DNA from: Paenibacillus curdlanolyticus YK9
GTDB lineage: Bacteria; Bacillota; Bacilli; Paenibacillales; Paenibacillaceae
DNA length: 64,000 nt
Assembly: GCF_000179615.1 (NCBI RefSeq)
Contig: NZ_AEDD01000007.1
Location: forward strand, 62,001 to 126,000
Direction of reading: 5' to 3'
Position numbers and translations under genes: made by a program. Of this stretch, positions 8,051 through 16,783 are shown piece after piece. Position 1 is the stretch's first letter. Each line of letters opens with the position of its first letter. Under the pieces are notes generated by a model. It saw nothing but the letters and a program-made list of their open reading frames with translations, made no database searches and had not been told where the DNA came from.

Positions 8051-8935
8051 CTACGTATGCGTCGGCGACAATCGCTCCAGCATATACGCGCGGACCGCAT
8101 CGGCGAGATCGGGACGCTTCAGCGCCATGTCAATCGTCGCTTGCACGAAGCCCAGCTTATCGCCAATGTCATGCCGCACGCCCGTGAACGCGAACGCTTC
8201 AATCGGCGAGAATCGGTTCAGCCGGACCAAGCTATCCGTCAACTGAATTTCGCCGCCCTTGCCGGGCTGCGCCTGGTCGAGCAGCCCGAAAATCGCAGGG
8301 TCCAGCACATATCGCCCGACGACCGCCAGGTTAGATGGCGCTTCTCCCGGAGCAGGCTTCTCCACCATGCCGCGTATGCGCGTCGAGTAGCCCGGCCTTT
8401 CCAGATCGACGATGCCATATTTGTGAGTCTGATCCCAAGGCACCTCCATGACGCCTACCACGGACGATCCCGTGCGCTCATGCATGTCGATCATTTGCTT
8501 CAGGCAGGGCGGCTCAGATAGCAGGATATCGTCTCCCAGCAGAACCGCGAACGGCTCATTCTCGGCGAATGACTTCGCGCATAGGACAGCATGGCCGAGC
8601 CCAAGCGGCTCTTTTTGCCGGACATAACAAATGTCCGCCAGCTGCGAAATGTCCCGAACAAGCTCCAGCAGCTCCGCCTTGCCTCGCTCCTCAAGCTCCG
8701 TTTCCAGCTCAGCCGACTTGTCAAAATGGTCCTCGATCGCCCGCTTATTGCGGCCGCTAACGATCATGATGCTCTCGATGCCCGATGCGACTGCCTCTTC
8801 CACAATATATTGAATGGCCGGCTTGTCGATGAGCGGAAGCATCTCCTTCGGCTGCGCCTTCGTCGCCGGGAGAAATCTCGTGCCTAGTCCACCTGCTGGG
8901 ATAATTGCCTTGCGTACACGTTTTCGCTCCATCAT
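8051..8935 (-). CDS. galU: UTP--glucose-1-phosphate uridylyltransferase
   Basis: A 294-residue cytoplasmic enzyme making UDP-glucose from UTP and glucose-1-phosphate (GalU/GtaB family). The nucleotide-binding start KAIIPAGGLGTRFLPATKAQPKEMLP is canonical, followed by GLGHAVLCAKSF, LLGDDIL with the metal-binding Asp, and VEKPAPGEAPSN. The chosen ATG at 8935 gives the usual family N-terminus and has AGGCGG 12 nt upstream; an ATG at 8971 adds 12 unusual residues and lacks a ribosome site. UDP-glucose feeds wall polymers and glycolipids, including the product of the UgtP-like enzyme encoded at 61455. Confidence 0.93.
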   Translation of the reverse strand: MMERKRVRKAIIPAGGLGTRFLPATKAQPKEMLPLIDKPAIQYIVEEAVASGIESIMIVSGRNKRAIEDHFDKSAELETELEERGKAELLELVRDISQLADICYVRQKEPLGLGHAVLCAKSFAENEPFAVLLGDDILLSEPPCLKQMIDMHERTGSSVVGVMEVPWDQTHKYGIVDLERPGYSTRIRGMVEKPAPGEAPSNLAVVGRYVLDPAIFGLLDQAQPGKGGEIQLTDSLVRLNRFSPIEAFAFTGVRHDIGDKLGFVQATIDMALKRPDLADAVRAYMLERLSPTHT

Positions 8936-9025
8936 CTCGCTCTGCAACCGCCTTTCCTTAACTGTGGTCATATTGGCAATCGTATGCGAGCCGGCAGCCG
9001 ATCATAACTGCCCGTAAGACAAATG

Positions 9026-10450
9026 TCAGCGCGCCTCGTCCGGCTCTGCTTGCGGCTTAAGCGGCAGCTGAACGACGATCGTCGTCCCGCTGCTGAACCG
9101 TCCAAACTCGGACAGCGGCTCCGCTTCCACGCTTCCGCCGTGGAGGCTGACGATTCGCTTCACGATCGACAAGCCGAGTCCGCTTCCCCCGCTGCTTCGG
9201 TCGCGCGATGGATCAGCCTTATAAAACCGTTCGAATATGCGTTCACGCGCTTCTGCGGGTATGCCGGGTCCCGTATCGGACAGCCGAACGATAACGGCCT
9301 CTTCGCCGCCGGGGTGCTGCATCGTGATCGATATCCTTCCACCCTTCGGGGTGAACTTGATCGCATTGTGCAGCACATTCACCCACACTTGATTCAAGCT
9401 ATCGACATCGGCTTGGATAACGGTTTCCAGCAAATGCAGCTCCAGCTCGATCCCCTTGTCCGCCCATTGCGGCTCGCAGGACAGCACCACATCCCTGAGC
9501 TGGCGATCCAGACGGAACGGTTGCGGATGAAACGGATGATGCTGCGAATCAAGGGACGCCAGCCGCAGCATATTATCGCTAAGGCGCGATAGCCGCCCGC
9601 TCTCCTGCTTAATGATGTCTACGTAGTGGCTTCGCTCTTCCTCCGTCACCTGCGTGCTGCGCAGCGCCTCTGCAAAGCCGTTTATCGAGGTAAGCGGCGA
9701 CTGCAGCTCATGCGACACGCTGGATACAAAATCCGACCGCATCGACTCGATCTGGCTGAGGCTGTCCGCCATTTTATTGAAGCTATCGGCCAGCTCGCCC
9801 AGCTCATCCTTGCGATTCATCGGCACGCGGACCGTGAAGTCGCCTTTGGCAAGGCGTCCCGTCGCCCGCGTTAATTGCTTGAGCGGCTGAACGAGGTAGC
9901 GCGCAGCTACGAGAAACAATAAACTTCCGATGATCAGCAATGACATCAAAAGCATATTCGACGTCCGCATGAAGCTGCGTTCCAGCGGCATCCGCTCCGG
10001 GCTTAGAAACAACGCAACTTCAAAAGGGCCGAACTTCGCCATTTTGCCAACGACTCGCCCTTGCGGGCGACCCGTCTGTTCATCGTCCGATAGCTGCACG
10101 GCGATCGTTCGCCCCTGAAATACCGATTCCACCTGCTCTGGCTGCAGCTGCTCGCCGATCGATCGGAATCGCTCGCCGAAGCCGAACCATCGGCCGTCCA
10201 TCGTTACGCCAACCATCGTTACCCCTTGCAAGCGAGCTGTCTCCGACAGGAACGGCATCAGCCCGCGCGGCTGCGATACCATATACAGTCGTTCAATATC
10301 CGAGATCGTGTTCGACAGCTGAATCGATTGCTCGGTCCGAATATCTTTGCGGAAATAATGATTCGTGAATAAAAATGCCACGGCGATACTAATCAGCACG
10401 ACCGCAAGAAACATGCCGACCAATCGCACATATAAGCTGCGCAGCTTCAA
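9026..10450 (-). CDS. Sensor histidine kinase (HAMP, HisKA, HATPase)
   Basis: A 474-residue membrane kinase. A first membrane segment (about 9-30), an extracellular sensor of about 130 residues, and a second membrane segment (about 165-187) are followed by HAMP, the H-box SHELQSPL, N-box NVLHNAIKF, G1 DTGPGIP, the ERFYKAD motif and G2 SGLGLSIVK. It phosphorylates the response regulator encoded just upstream. The start is TTG at 10450, overlapping the regulator's TGA by four bases and served by GGAGGTGG inside the regulator gene. The stimulus is unknown; the extracellular domain has no recognised ligand motif. Confidence 0.93.
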   Translation of the reverse strand: MKLRSLYVRLVGMFLAVVLISIAVAFLFTNHYFRKDIRTEQSIQLSNTISDIERLYMVSQPRGLMPFLSETARLQGVTMVGVTMDGRWFGFGERFRSIGEQLQPEQVESVFQGRTIAVQLSDDEQTGRPQGRVVGKMAKFGPFEVALFLSPERMPLERSFMRTSNMLLMSLLIIGSLLFLVAARYLVQPLKQLTRATGRLAKGDFTVRVPMNRKDELGELADSFNKMADSLSQIESMRSDFVSSVSHELQSPLTSINGFAEALRSTQVTEEERSHYVDIIKQESGRLSRLSDNMLRLASLDSQHHPFHPQPFRLDRQLRDVVLSCEPQWADKGIELELHLLETVIQADVDSLNQVWVNVLHNAIKFTPKGGRISITMQHPGGEEAVIVRLSDTGPGIPAEARERIFERFYKADPSRDRSSGGSGLGLSIVKRIVSLHGGSVEAEPLSEFGRFSSGTTIVVQLPLKPQAEPDEAR

Positions 10451-11130
10451 TCGGAAGCCACCTCCAGCCGGTAGCCGAGACCGCGAATCGTGACGATGCG
10501 AAAGCCTGAGGTTTGCTCCGGAAACCGTTCGCGAAGCCGCTTCACGTGGACGTCGACCGTTCGCTCGTCGCCTTCATAATCGACGCCCCACAGCTGCTCG
10601 ATCAATTGCTCGCGCGCGAACGTTTTGTTTGGGTAGCTCGCCATTTTGAACAGCAGCTCAAACTCCTTCGGCGGCAGCTTCACTCTGCCTTCTGGCATTG
10701 TCACGTCATAGTCCGTCTTGCTCAGCGAGATGCAACCGACCTCCACCGTATGCGACGCCACTATTTTATATCGCTTCAACAACGCCTTCACCCGCACGAC
10801 CAGCTCAAGCGGATCGAAGGGCTTGACCAAATAATCGTCTGCCCCCAGCTCGAATGCGCGAACCTTATGCGAGGTTTCCCCTTTGGCCGTCAGCATCAAT
10901 AGCGGCATGTCCTGCCCATAGCTGTCGCGCAGCGCTTCGCAAAGCGCCCAGCCGTCCATTCGCGGCATCATAATATCCATAATCGCCATATCCGGCCTCA
11001 CGGCCTCCAACTGGCGCAGCGCATCTTCGCCATCCGTCGCCTGCAAAATCTCGTAGCCCTCCCGTCGCAGGAAAACGCTCGACAGCTCCCGAATGTTCGG
11101 GTCATCGTCTACGACTAATATTTTGGCCAT
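10447..11130 (-). CDS. Response regulator, OmpR/PhoB family
   Basis: A 227-residue regulator with a receiver domain (acidic pocket DDD at 8-10, phospho-acceptor Asp52 in DIMMPRMDG, Lys103 in LVKPF) and a C-terminal winged helix (DERTVDVHVKRLRERF...IVTIRGLGYRLE). The ATG at 11130 gives the canonical MAKILVVDDD start behind GAGGG; an upstream in-frame start at 11172 is unlikely. The gene is the first of a two-gene operon with the kinase, with translational coupling. Target genes cannot be read from the sequence. Confidence 0.93.
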   Translation of the reverse strand: MAKILVVDDDPNIRELSSVFLRREGYEILQATDGEDALRQLEAVRPDMAIMDIMMPRMDGWALCEALRDSYGQDMPLLMLTAKGETSHKVRAFELGADDYLVKPFDPLELVVRVKALLKRYKIVASHTVEVGCISLSKTDYDVTMPEGRVKLPPKEFELLFKMASYPNKTFAREQLIEQLWGVDYEGDERTVDVHVKRLRERFPEQTSGFRIVTIRGLGYRLEVASD

Positions 11131-11362
11131 ATTCGCCCTCAGCTCCCTCATTCCGACCCCATGGGCGGACAAATCCGCACTCTACGCCCATCATAGCATA
11201 GCCTATCCAGCCGCTTCCTTAGCGTATCCTTAAAATTCACAGCCGCCCTGCCTTGCCGCCAGCCCCATCCGCCGTTGACAGGCCTATTCCCCGCATGCCA
11301 CACTGTGTAGGAAACATTACCACTTGCTCAGTCGAGCAGTTTACGCTAGGAGTGACCAAACC

Positions 11363-11758
11363 ATGATAACGACCGAGACGTTGTCCACGGCACGTCGCGA
11401 TGAAATGATCGATATTACGCGCCAAGTCGCTGCGATCGTATCCAAGGACGGCAGGCGCAGCGGCATCGCTGTCATCTATTGCCCCCATACGACGGCGGGC
11501 ATCACCATTCAAGAGAACGCCGACCCTGACGTCAAGCATGACGTGCTCATGCGGCTTGACGAGGTTTACCCGTGGGAGCACCCGCGCTATCGGCATGCCG
11601 AAGGCAACACGGCTGCCCACTTGAAAGCTATGACGGTTGGAACGAGCCAAACCGTGCTCATTGAGGACGGACGCCTCGTGCTCGGCACATGGCAGGGCAT
11701 TTACTTTTGCGAATTCGACGGACCGAGACGCCGCAGCTACCATGTAAAGCTGCTTTGA
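11363..11758 (+). CDS. YjbQ (UPF0047) family protein, secondary thiamine-phosphate synthase type
   Basis: A 131-residue protein with the family signature [21 protein letters not shown] and the second conserved block [13 protein letters not shown]...[20 protein letters not shown]. The conserved His and Glu residues of the fold are present. E. coli YjbQ shows a weak thiamine-phosphate synthase activity, but the true role of the family is not settled. The ATG at 11363 follows AGGAGTG. The gene is 97 nt before trxB on the same strand, with a promoter candidate between, so it is probably a separate unit. Confidence 0.88.
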   Translation: MITTETLSTARRDEMIDITRQVAAIVSKDGRRSGIAVIYCPHTTAGITIQENADPDVKHDVLMRLDEVYPWEHPRYRHAEGNTAAHLKAMTVGTSQTVLIEDGRLVLGTWQGIYFCEFDGPRRRSYHVKLL

Positions 11759-11763
11759 GCATA

Positions 11764-11792
11764 TTGACAAAAACGCTTATTTATAATAATTT
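11764..11792 (+). promoter_or_regulatory. Candidate trxB promoter
   Basis: TTGACA at 11764-11769, 17-nt spacer, TAATTT at 11787-11792 in an AT-rich gap. The -35 is perfect and the -10 is weak. Confidence 0.45.
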
Positions 11793-11855
11793 TAAACTAC
11801 GAATCAATTTCAATTGCACACAATATAAATAGCACTCATCGGGGAGGACAACTAT

Positions 11856-12794
11856 ATGTACAAAACGATTATTATCGGCACCGGCCCTGCAGGCCTGACC
11901 GCAGCAATTTACCTGGCGCGCGCCAACATGGCGCCGCTCGTCATTGAAGGACCGCAGCCAGGCGGACAGCTCACGACAACAACCGAAATCGAGAACTTCC
12001 CAGGTTTCCCGGAAGGCATCCTCGGCTCCGAGCTCATGTCCAACATGCGCAAGCAAGCGCAGCGCTTCGGCGCTGAATTCATCACGGGCTGGGTGAACGA
12101 CGTCGACTTCAGCCAACGTCCATTCACGATCAACGTCGAGGGCGGCAAACAGCTGCAGGCGGAATCGATCATCATCTCCACGGGCGCATCGGCCAAATAT
12201 CTGGGCATCCCAGGCGAGCAAACGAACATCGGACGCGGCGTCAGCACTTGCGCTACCTGTGACGGATTTTTCTTCCGCGGCAAAAAAATCGTCGTCATCG
12301 GCGGCGGCGACTCCGCGATGGAAGAAGCGCATTTCTTGACTCGCTTCGCATCGCAGGTAACGCTGGTTAACCGTCGCAGCGAGCTTCGCGCCTCCAAAAT
12401 CATGCAGGACCGCGCTCGCTCCAACGAGAAAATCGCATGGGCGCTTAACAACACGCCAGTTGAAGTCGAAGCAGGCGTATTGGGCGTAACTGGCCTGAAA
12501 GTGCGCAACAACGAGACTGGCCAAGAAGAAGTAATCGAGACAGACGGGGTGTTCGTGGCAATCGGCCACACGCCGAACACCGGCTTCCTCGGCGGCCAAA
12601 TCGACACGGATGAGCATGGCTACATTAACGTGAAGCCAGGCACAACCGAGACGAACATCCCGGGCGTCTTCGCTTGCGGCGACGTGCAGGATACGAAATA
12701 TCGCCAAGCGATTACAGCTGCTGGCAGCGGCTGCATGGCTGCTCTGGAAGCGGAGCGTTACCTCGAAGAGCTGCACAGCAAAGTTTCGGTATAA
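11856..12794 (+). CDS. trxB: Thioredoxin-disulfide reductase
   Basis: A 312-residue flavoenzyme that passes electrons from NADPH through FAD and a disulfide to thioredoxin. The FAD loop GTGPAG (8-13), redox centre CATC (Cys132, Cys135), NADPH loop GGGDSAMEEA, and the C-terminal FAD motif GVFACGDVQD are all present. Length and spacing are standard. GGGGAGGA lies before the ATG. It is followed directly by a strong terminator. Confidence 0.97.
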   Translation: MYKTIIIGTGPAGLTAAIYLARANMAPLVIEGPQPGGQLTTTTEIENFPGFPEGILGSELMSNMRKQAQRFGAEFITGWVNDVDFSQRPFTINVEGGKQLQAESIIISTGASAKYLGIPGEQTNIGRGVSTCATCDGFFFRGKKIVVIGGGDSAMEEAHFLTRFASQVTLVNRRSELRASKIMQDRARSNEKIAWALNNTPVEVEAGVLGVTGLKVRNNETGQEEVIETDGVFVAIGHTPNTGFLGGQIDTDEHGYINVKPGTTETNIPGVFACGDVQDTKYRQAITAAGSGCMAALEAERYLEELHSKVSV

Positions 12795-12800
12795 ACAACA

Positions 12801-12855
12801 AAAGGGGCTGGCCCTCGCGTAGATTCCATCTACCGAGGGCTTCAGCCCCTTTTTC
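12801..12855. terminator. Bidirectional terminator between trxB and the convergent small gene
   Basis: AAAAGGGGCTG pairs with CAGCCCCTTTTT, with a second inner stem (CCCTCG/CGAGGG). It ends both convergent units. Confidence 0.9.
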
Positions 12856-12890
12856 TAATCAGTTCTCACTCGAACACCGCGCCCGCCTAG

Positions 12891-13472
12891 CTACTTCAGC
12901 GGCTTAACGGACGGATGGTCAAAATAGTCATCCATCCGCTTATTGGAAAGCGCCAGCGCATCCTCGCGGTTGCTCGCAGGCGCAGCGATCATGAATCCAT
13001 CATCGGGGCTCCAGCTCTTGCCCTCTTCGCCGTTGGCCATCTTGACTGGCGTCATCACGAGCAGCGTCACTTCCGAGTAGTCTTTATTCGCGAACAGCGT
13101 ATGATAGCCATACACCTTCGGCATCGTTTTGCCATTCACGCGTTCAACGTAACCATAAGACATCGGCCCGTAGCCATCACGCATAAAATGGATTTCCAGA
13201 TCCCGCTGGTCCTCTGGCACCGGTATGTTCTCGCCAACGACGGTAACTCGCCCCTTGAACGTGCGGTCGCCCCAAATGCTCATGCGCGATACGCCATGAA
13301 TAACCACCGTTGCCGATTCCGTTCCCGCCTTCGCGCCATCGGCGCCCAGCTGATATTTGACGCCGTGCAGCGTCACGTCAATCGACCGAGGGAACGTATA
13401 GATGCCTACCGCTATGCCGCATAACAGAATGACCGTCAAGCCGATGCCCATGATCCACTTCTTCGTGTCCAA
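12891..13472 (-). CDS. Hypothetical single-pass membrane protein
   Basis: A 193-residue protein with one N-terminal membrane segment (about 7-26) and an outside beta-rich domain with no motif I recognise. It lies 33 nt after a DUF6953-like gene on the same strand, so the two are likely cotranscribed. A conserved-looking core (TVVIHGVSRMSIWGDRTFKGRV) suggests a lipid- or cation-independent beta sandwich, but function is unknown. Confidence 0.75.
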   Translation of the reverse strand: MDTKKWIMGIGLTVILLCGIAVGIYTFPRSIDVTLHGVKYQLGADGAKAGTESATVVIHGVSRMSIWGDRTFKGRVTVVGENIPVPEDQRDLEIHFMRDGYGPMSYGYVERVNGKTMPKVYGYHTLFANKDYSEVTLLVMTPVKMANGEEGKSWSPDDGFMIAAPASNREDALALSNKRMDDYFDHPSVKPLK

Positions 13473-13505
13473 GCGGGGAACAACTCCTCTGCTCGTAGAG
13501 TAGCG

Positions 13506-13742
13506 CTAGCTCCAGCCCCAGAAAAAGCCGTCGCGCTCCCATGCCGCCCTGCCTTTATGCAGCTTGCGGAATGCCTTCTTCACATCCTTGCCAATCGACA
13601 AATTGCCGTTATCGTTCACGTACAAGAACGACTCGCCGAACCGGCTTGCAATGTACTGCGTTGCTTCCTCTTGATGCAAAATGCCCTTGTTTCTCACTTC
13701 GTCCAGCATCCACTGGGCTACCTGTTCCGCTGTTACAGCCAT
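13506..13742 (-). CDS. Small DUF6953-like protein
   Basis: A 78-residue soluble protein (MAVTAEQVAQWM...GFFWGW) with a helical N-terminal half resembling a small winged-helix and the sequence style of the DUF6953 family. No catalytic motif is seen. It is the first gene of a probable two-gene unit with the membrane protein at 12891-13472. A GGAG site lies about 13 nt before the ATG, which is a long spacing. Confidence 0.7.
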   Translation of the reverse strand: MAVTAEQVAQWMLDEVRNKGILHQEEATQYIASRFGESFLYVNDNGNLSIGKDVKKAFRKLHKGRAAWERDGFFWGWS

Positions 13743-13866
13743 GCTTTATGCCACGCTCCAATAGTAACGATTTTCCCCATACTAGCATTTTGCAGGTGTG
13801 CCAACAAGTTCGGCGGCATCATCTGGTATACTTAGGAGACGATCTGAACATCAGGAGGGTTTCACT

Positions 13867-14826
13867 ATGAGCCAAAAATTAATGATTGTGATGGGCGGCC
13901 TCTCGCCTGACGAGCAGTCCCGCGTTCGCGAAGCGGCAGCAGGCTGGGATGTGCGCTTCGGCAAAGTAAAGGAGCTCGACAGCCAGCTGTTCCGCGAAGC
14001 GGAAGTTGTCGTCGGCTGGAGCCCTGCTATTGAGACCGACGGTTTGCTGCCGGATTCCAAGCTGCGCTGGGTGCAGGCTTGGTCTGCCGGGGTAGACAAG
14101 CTGCCTCTTGCCAAGCTGGAGGCTAAAGGCGTTATGCTCACCGATGCGAGCGGCGTTCATCCTCCGCAGGTATCAGAGACCGCGCTGGCGATGATGCTCG
14201 GTTTCACGCGCCACATTCACACGGCTGTCCGCAACCAAGAGAAGCGGCTGTGGAATCCGAAAGGCAACTTTGGCGAGATCCATCATAAAACGATCGGCAT
14301 CATCGGCGCAGGCGAAATCGGCTCCGAGCTTGCGCGGCTCGCGCGGGCCTTCGGCATGAAAACGCTCGGCGTGAGACGCTCCGGCCGCCCTGCTGACGGC
14401 TTCGATCACATGTACAGCATGTCGGGACTTCATGATGTGCTGGCGGCAAGCGATTTCGTGGTGAACATCCTGCCTCTAACAGCAGAAACGACAGGGCTGT
14501 TCAATGCCTCGGCTTTCGCGCAAATGAAGCCGTCTGCGTTCTTCGTCAATATCGGCCGCGGGCCTTCCGTCGTTACCGACGACCTCGTTCAGGCGCTGCG
14601 TGACGGCGTCATCGCCGGGGCAGGGCTTGATGTAACCGAGCCGGAGCCGCTGCCTGAGAATCATCCGCTATGGGAGATGGACAACGTCATTCTCACGCCG
14701 CATACCGCCGGCCAGACCGACCGTTACAGCGAGCGGGTCACCGCGCTCTTCCTTCGCAACCTCGCCGCTTATATCCAGGATGGACGGCCGGACAAAAATC
14801 TGGTCGACTATCGCGCGAACTATTAA
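13867..14826 (+). CDS. D-2-hydroxyacid dehydrogenase (NAD-dependent)
   Basis: A 319-residue enzyme of the D-isomer specific 2-hydroxyacid dehydrogenase family, reducing 2-oxoacids with NAD(P)H. The Rossmann loop IGIIGAGEIGSELARLA lies near residue 140. The catalytic residues fit: Arg in NIGRGP (about 235), Glu in VTEPEPLPENHPLW (about 262) and His in LTPHTAG (about 283). The ATG at 13867 follows AGGAGGG; in-frame codons upstream are non-coding in style. The substrate cannot be told from sequence. A small unknown gene follows after 26 nt, probably in the same operon. Confidence 0.92.
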   Translation: MSQKLMIVMGGLSPDEQSRVREAAAGWDVRFGKVKELDSQLFREAEVVVGWSPAIETDGLLPDSKLRWVQAWSAGVDKLPLAKLEAKGVMLTDASGVHPPQVSETALAMMLGFTRHIHTAVRNQEKRLWNPKGNFGEIHHKTIGIIGAGEIGSELARLARAFGMKTLGVRRSGRPADGFDHMYSMSGLHDVLAASDFVVNILPLTAETTGLFNASAFAQMKPSAFFVNIGRGPSVVTDDLVQALRDGVIAGAGLDVTEPEPLPENHPLWEMDNVILTPHTAGQTDRYSERVTALFLRNLAAYIQDGRPDKNLVDYRANY

Positions 14827-14852
14827 TTTTGAGTGCAGAGGAGCATTCCGCC

Positions 14853-15068
14853 ATGTCTATTAATCGCCGACTCCATACCGATTCGGATTTTCAAGAAGCA
14901 CTCGACCGCCAGATTAAGCTGCGCGTATTCCGCGACGATCACATGATCGAGAACGGCGGCACGCTCGTCCGGTTCGATGACAGCACGGTCGTCATTCAAT
15001 CGAGCGTCAGCGACCTCGCTTACTATACGCGTTCAGAATGCGAGTTTTTCGAGCTTCGCAAACGGTAA
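14853..15068 (+). CDS. Small conserved-looking hypothetical protein
   Basis: A 71-residue soluble protein (MSINRRLHTDSDF...CEFFELRKR) with alternating hydrophobic strands that suggest a small beta barrel. AGAGGAG lies 8 nt before the ATG. It follows the dehydrogenase by 26 nt and precedes a strong terminator, so it is the last gene of that operon. I do not recognise the family. Confidence 0.75.
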   Translation: MSINRRLHTDSDFQEALDRQIKLRVFRDDHMIENGGTLVRFDDSTVVIQSSVSDLAYYTRSECEFFELRKR

Positions 15069-15078
15069 AAAACAAACA

Positions 15079-15121
15079 AAACCCGCCGGCTGGTCGATGG
15101 AGCGACCAAACCGGCGGGTTT
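15079..15121 (+). terminator. Intrinsic terminator after the dehydrogenase operon
   Basis: AAACCCGCCGG and CCGGCGGGTTT form a long GC-rich stem with an extra inner stem (TGGTCG/CGACCA), followed by CATTTTAT. Confidence 0.9.
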
Positions 15122-15143
15122 CATTTTATAAACAAAGCTGCTT

Positions 15144-15410
15144 TTAAATCGAATTCAAAATAACAGGCGTTGCCACTAACGATATCAAGCATATAAAAAT
15201 GCTGCTCCAAGCATCAACGGCATGGCTTTTTCTCGAAATCGCAAACAAGTAAATATAAACGCCAATTATGACCACTGCGACGGCGCTGGCTACGTTTCCT
15301 TCGGCTGCTCCTTTTGCGTGTTTCCCGAAACTCATCATACGGTATAAATAGAACAAAGAAATGCCCGAAACTACGCTCGATAGATAAATCAAAAAACCTC
15401 TCTTTGTCAT
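15144..15410 (-). CDS. Small membrane protein of unknown function
   Basis: An 88-residue protein with three predicted membrane segments (about 6-22, 38-58 and 69-86). ATG at 15410 has GAGGTG five bases upstream; an upstream GTG at 15416 is a weaker choice. The gene is more AT-rich than its neighbours, which may mean a more recent arrival. No family is recognised. Confidence 0.65.
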   Translation of the reverse strand: MTKRGFLIYLSSVVSGISLFYLYRMMSFGKHAKGAAEGNVASAVAVVIIGVYIYLFAISRKSHAVDAWSSIFICLISLVATPVILNSI

Positions 15411-15566
15411 ATTCACACCTCAACCTGCATCCCATTAATGTTCACAGGATACTACAGTACTTAGGTAAATCGTTGTCGAAAATTGTCGAAAGTATTCATT
15501 TTTTAACATAACTTTAGGTTTCTTCCGTAAATCAGCAAAGCGCTGCTCCCCTTGATGCGTGGGACG

Positions 15567-16400
15567 CTACGCCACCAGCTTAACCCCTACGCCAAACGTC
15601 GTGATCCCCGTATCGATTTTCCATTCGCAATCTCCAGCCGGCAGCTGATCTGACATCTGCCCCTCCAGCCGCCACTCCCCCTCTTTCACAGGGACGGTCT
15701 GCGCCCATAGGGTGGAATCGCCTTTCATCAATGCAACCGTCACATGCTCTGTACGAGCCCCGCGTCCGAGTATCGTGAATGGCGCGCCAACGGCCACCTG
15801 CGAAGGCGCTTCGTATGGCTTTACATTCGGCATCCAATCCAAGTAACCCTTACTGACGAAAGAATAGAGCTGGCCCGACTCTGCAAAATACGGCCCGTCT
15901 GCGGTTCCCTCGATCCAGACGCGATTGTCGACCGGCTTGCATGACGTGGTTGTATTGCCTTGCGAATCCTTATTGCTATCGCATGTCCATGCGGGGCGAA
16001 TGACGATTATCCTTTTTCGGCTAAATTCGATATTCACCGCCATGCTGCGCCCATCCAGCGGAGAGCTCAGCCCCTTGCCGTCCACCCGCTTCGCCTGATC
16101 GATCCACTGCAGGAGCTGATCAATTCGCTGATTGTCTCGACCGCCAATTAGCGGGCTGCTGACATACTGGGACGGAATCGGCCACGACATGTAAACCCAC
16201 TGTACGCCTGATGACGGCATTGCTGGCGCTCCCGACACCTGCGTTTTTGCCGTCTGTGCGACTTGCCCGGCCGAAGGCTGGACAGCTGATGGCGAAACAG
16301 CCGAAGACGATGTGTGTATGGATGCCGTCGATTGGCTGCAGCCGCTCAATAACCATAAACATGCCAATATGACAATTCCCCATTTGTACCTATGTTTCAT
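15567..16400 (-). CDS. Secreted lipoprotein of unknown function
   Basis: A 277-residue lipoprotein with signal peptide and lipobox LLSGC at about residue 21, then a Ser/Ala/Gln-rich linker (23-60), then a globular outside domain that ends in a carbohydrate- or immunoglobulin-like beta segment (VGAPFTILGRGARTEHVTVALMKGDSTLWAQ), reminiscent of the Gmad2/spore-germination associated sandwich. Two cysteines (in RPAWTCDSN and SCKPVD) could form a disulfide. The second ATG (16400) has AAGGAGG seven bases upstream, the first (16406) has it too close. Function unknown. Confidence 0.78.
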   Translation of the reverse strand: MKHRYKWGIVILACLWLLSGCSQSTASIHTSSSAVSPSAVQPSAGQVAQTAKTQVSGAPAMPSSGVQWVYMSWPIPSQYVSSPLIGGRDNQRIDQLLQWIDQAKRVDGKGLSSPLDGRSMAVNIEFSRKRIIVIRPAWTCDSNKDSQGNTTTSCKPVDNRVWIEGTADGPYFAESGQLYSFVSKGYLDWMPNVKPYEAPSQVAVGAPFTILGRGARTEHVTVALMKGDSTLWAQTVPVKEGEWRLEGQMSDQLPAGDCEWKIDTGITTFGVGVKLVA

Positions 16401-16484
16401 ATCCATCCCTCCTTATCTGCCCATTCGGACGCATTGTGGAGGCGAAAGGTTTCATCTTGATCTGGTTAAGATCGTGGGTGTGTG

Positions 16485-16667
16485 TAACGGACCGGAATGC
16501 CGCTATTAGGCGAAAATGAGCCTTTTGCACATTCTAACAGACACACGGGCCGTTATTCGCCCGCATATGCTCGCATTACCGCTGATAACTGGGAAATAAC
16601 GCCTCTGGTGTCCGTTAGCTTTGGCGTTCCCCTTTTTGAGCCGAAATAACGTCCACTCGGTCCGTTA
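16485..16667. repeat. Quartet of 23-bp repeats in mirror arrangement (spacing 50-60-50)
   Basis: Four copies of AATAACG-N8-GTCCGTTA start at 16485, 16535, 16595 and 16645. The first two are on the minus strand and the last two on the plus strand, so the whole element has dyad symmetry. Only the ends are conserved; the 8-nt middle and the spacers differ. The element fills most of the 383-base gap between the lipoprotein gene and the ABC-F gene. Confidence 0.72.
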
Positions 16668-16687
16668 ACTCAACCCGCACACGAAAA

Positions 16688-16713
16688 AAGCATACCCGAT
16701 GTCGGGCATGCTT
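16688..16713 (-). terminator. Intrinsic terminator after the ABC-F gene
   Basis: AAGCATACCCGA pairs with TCGGGCATGCTT with a 2-nt loop and one mismatch. On the minus strand TTTTTTCG follows. Confidence 0.85.
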
Positions 16714-16783
16714 CTCCTATTTGGACGCTGTTTCCGGCACACGTCGTACGTTCCTTCCAGCGCTCGTCCCATATACAGTGCTG

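Noticed and set aside
15144-15410. AT-rich small membrane gene as a sign of a genomic island
   Set aside because: It is a single short gene with normal flanks; no integrase, tRNA or direct repeats nearby.
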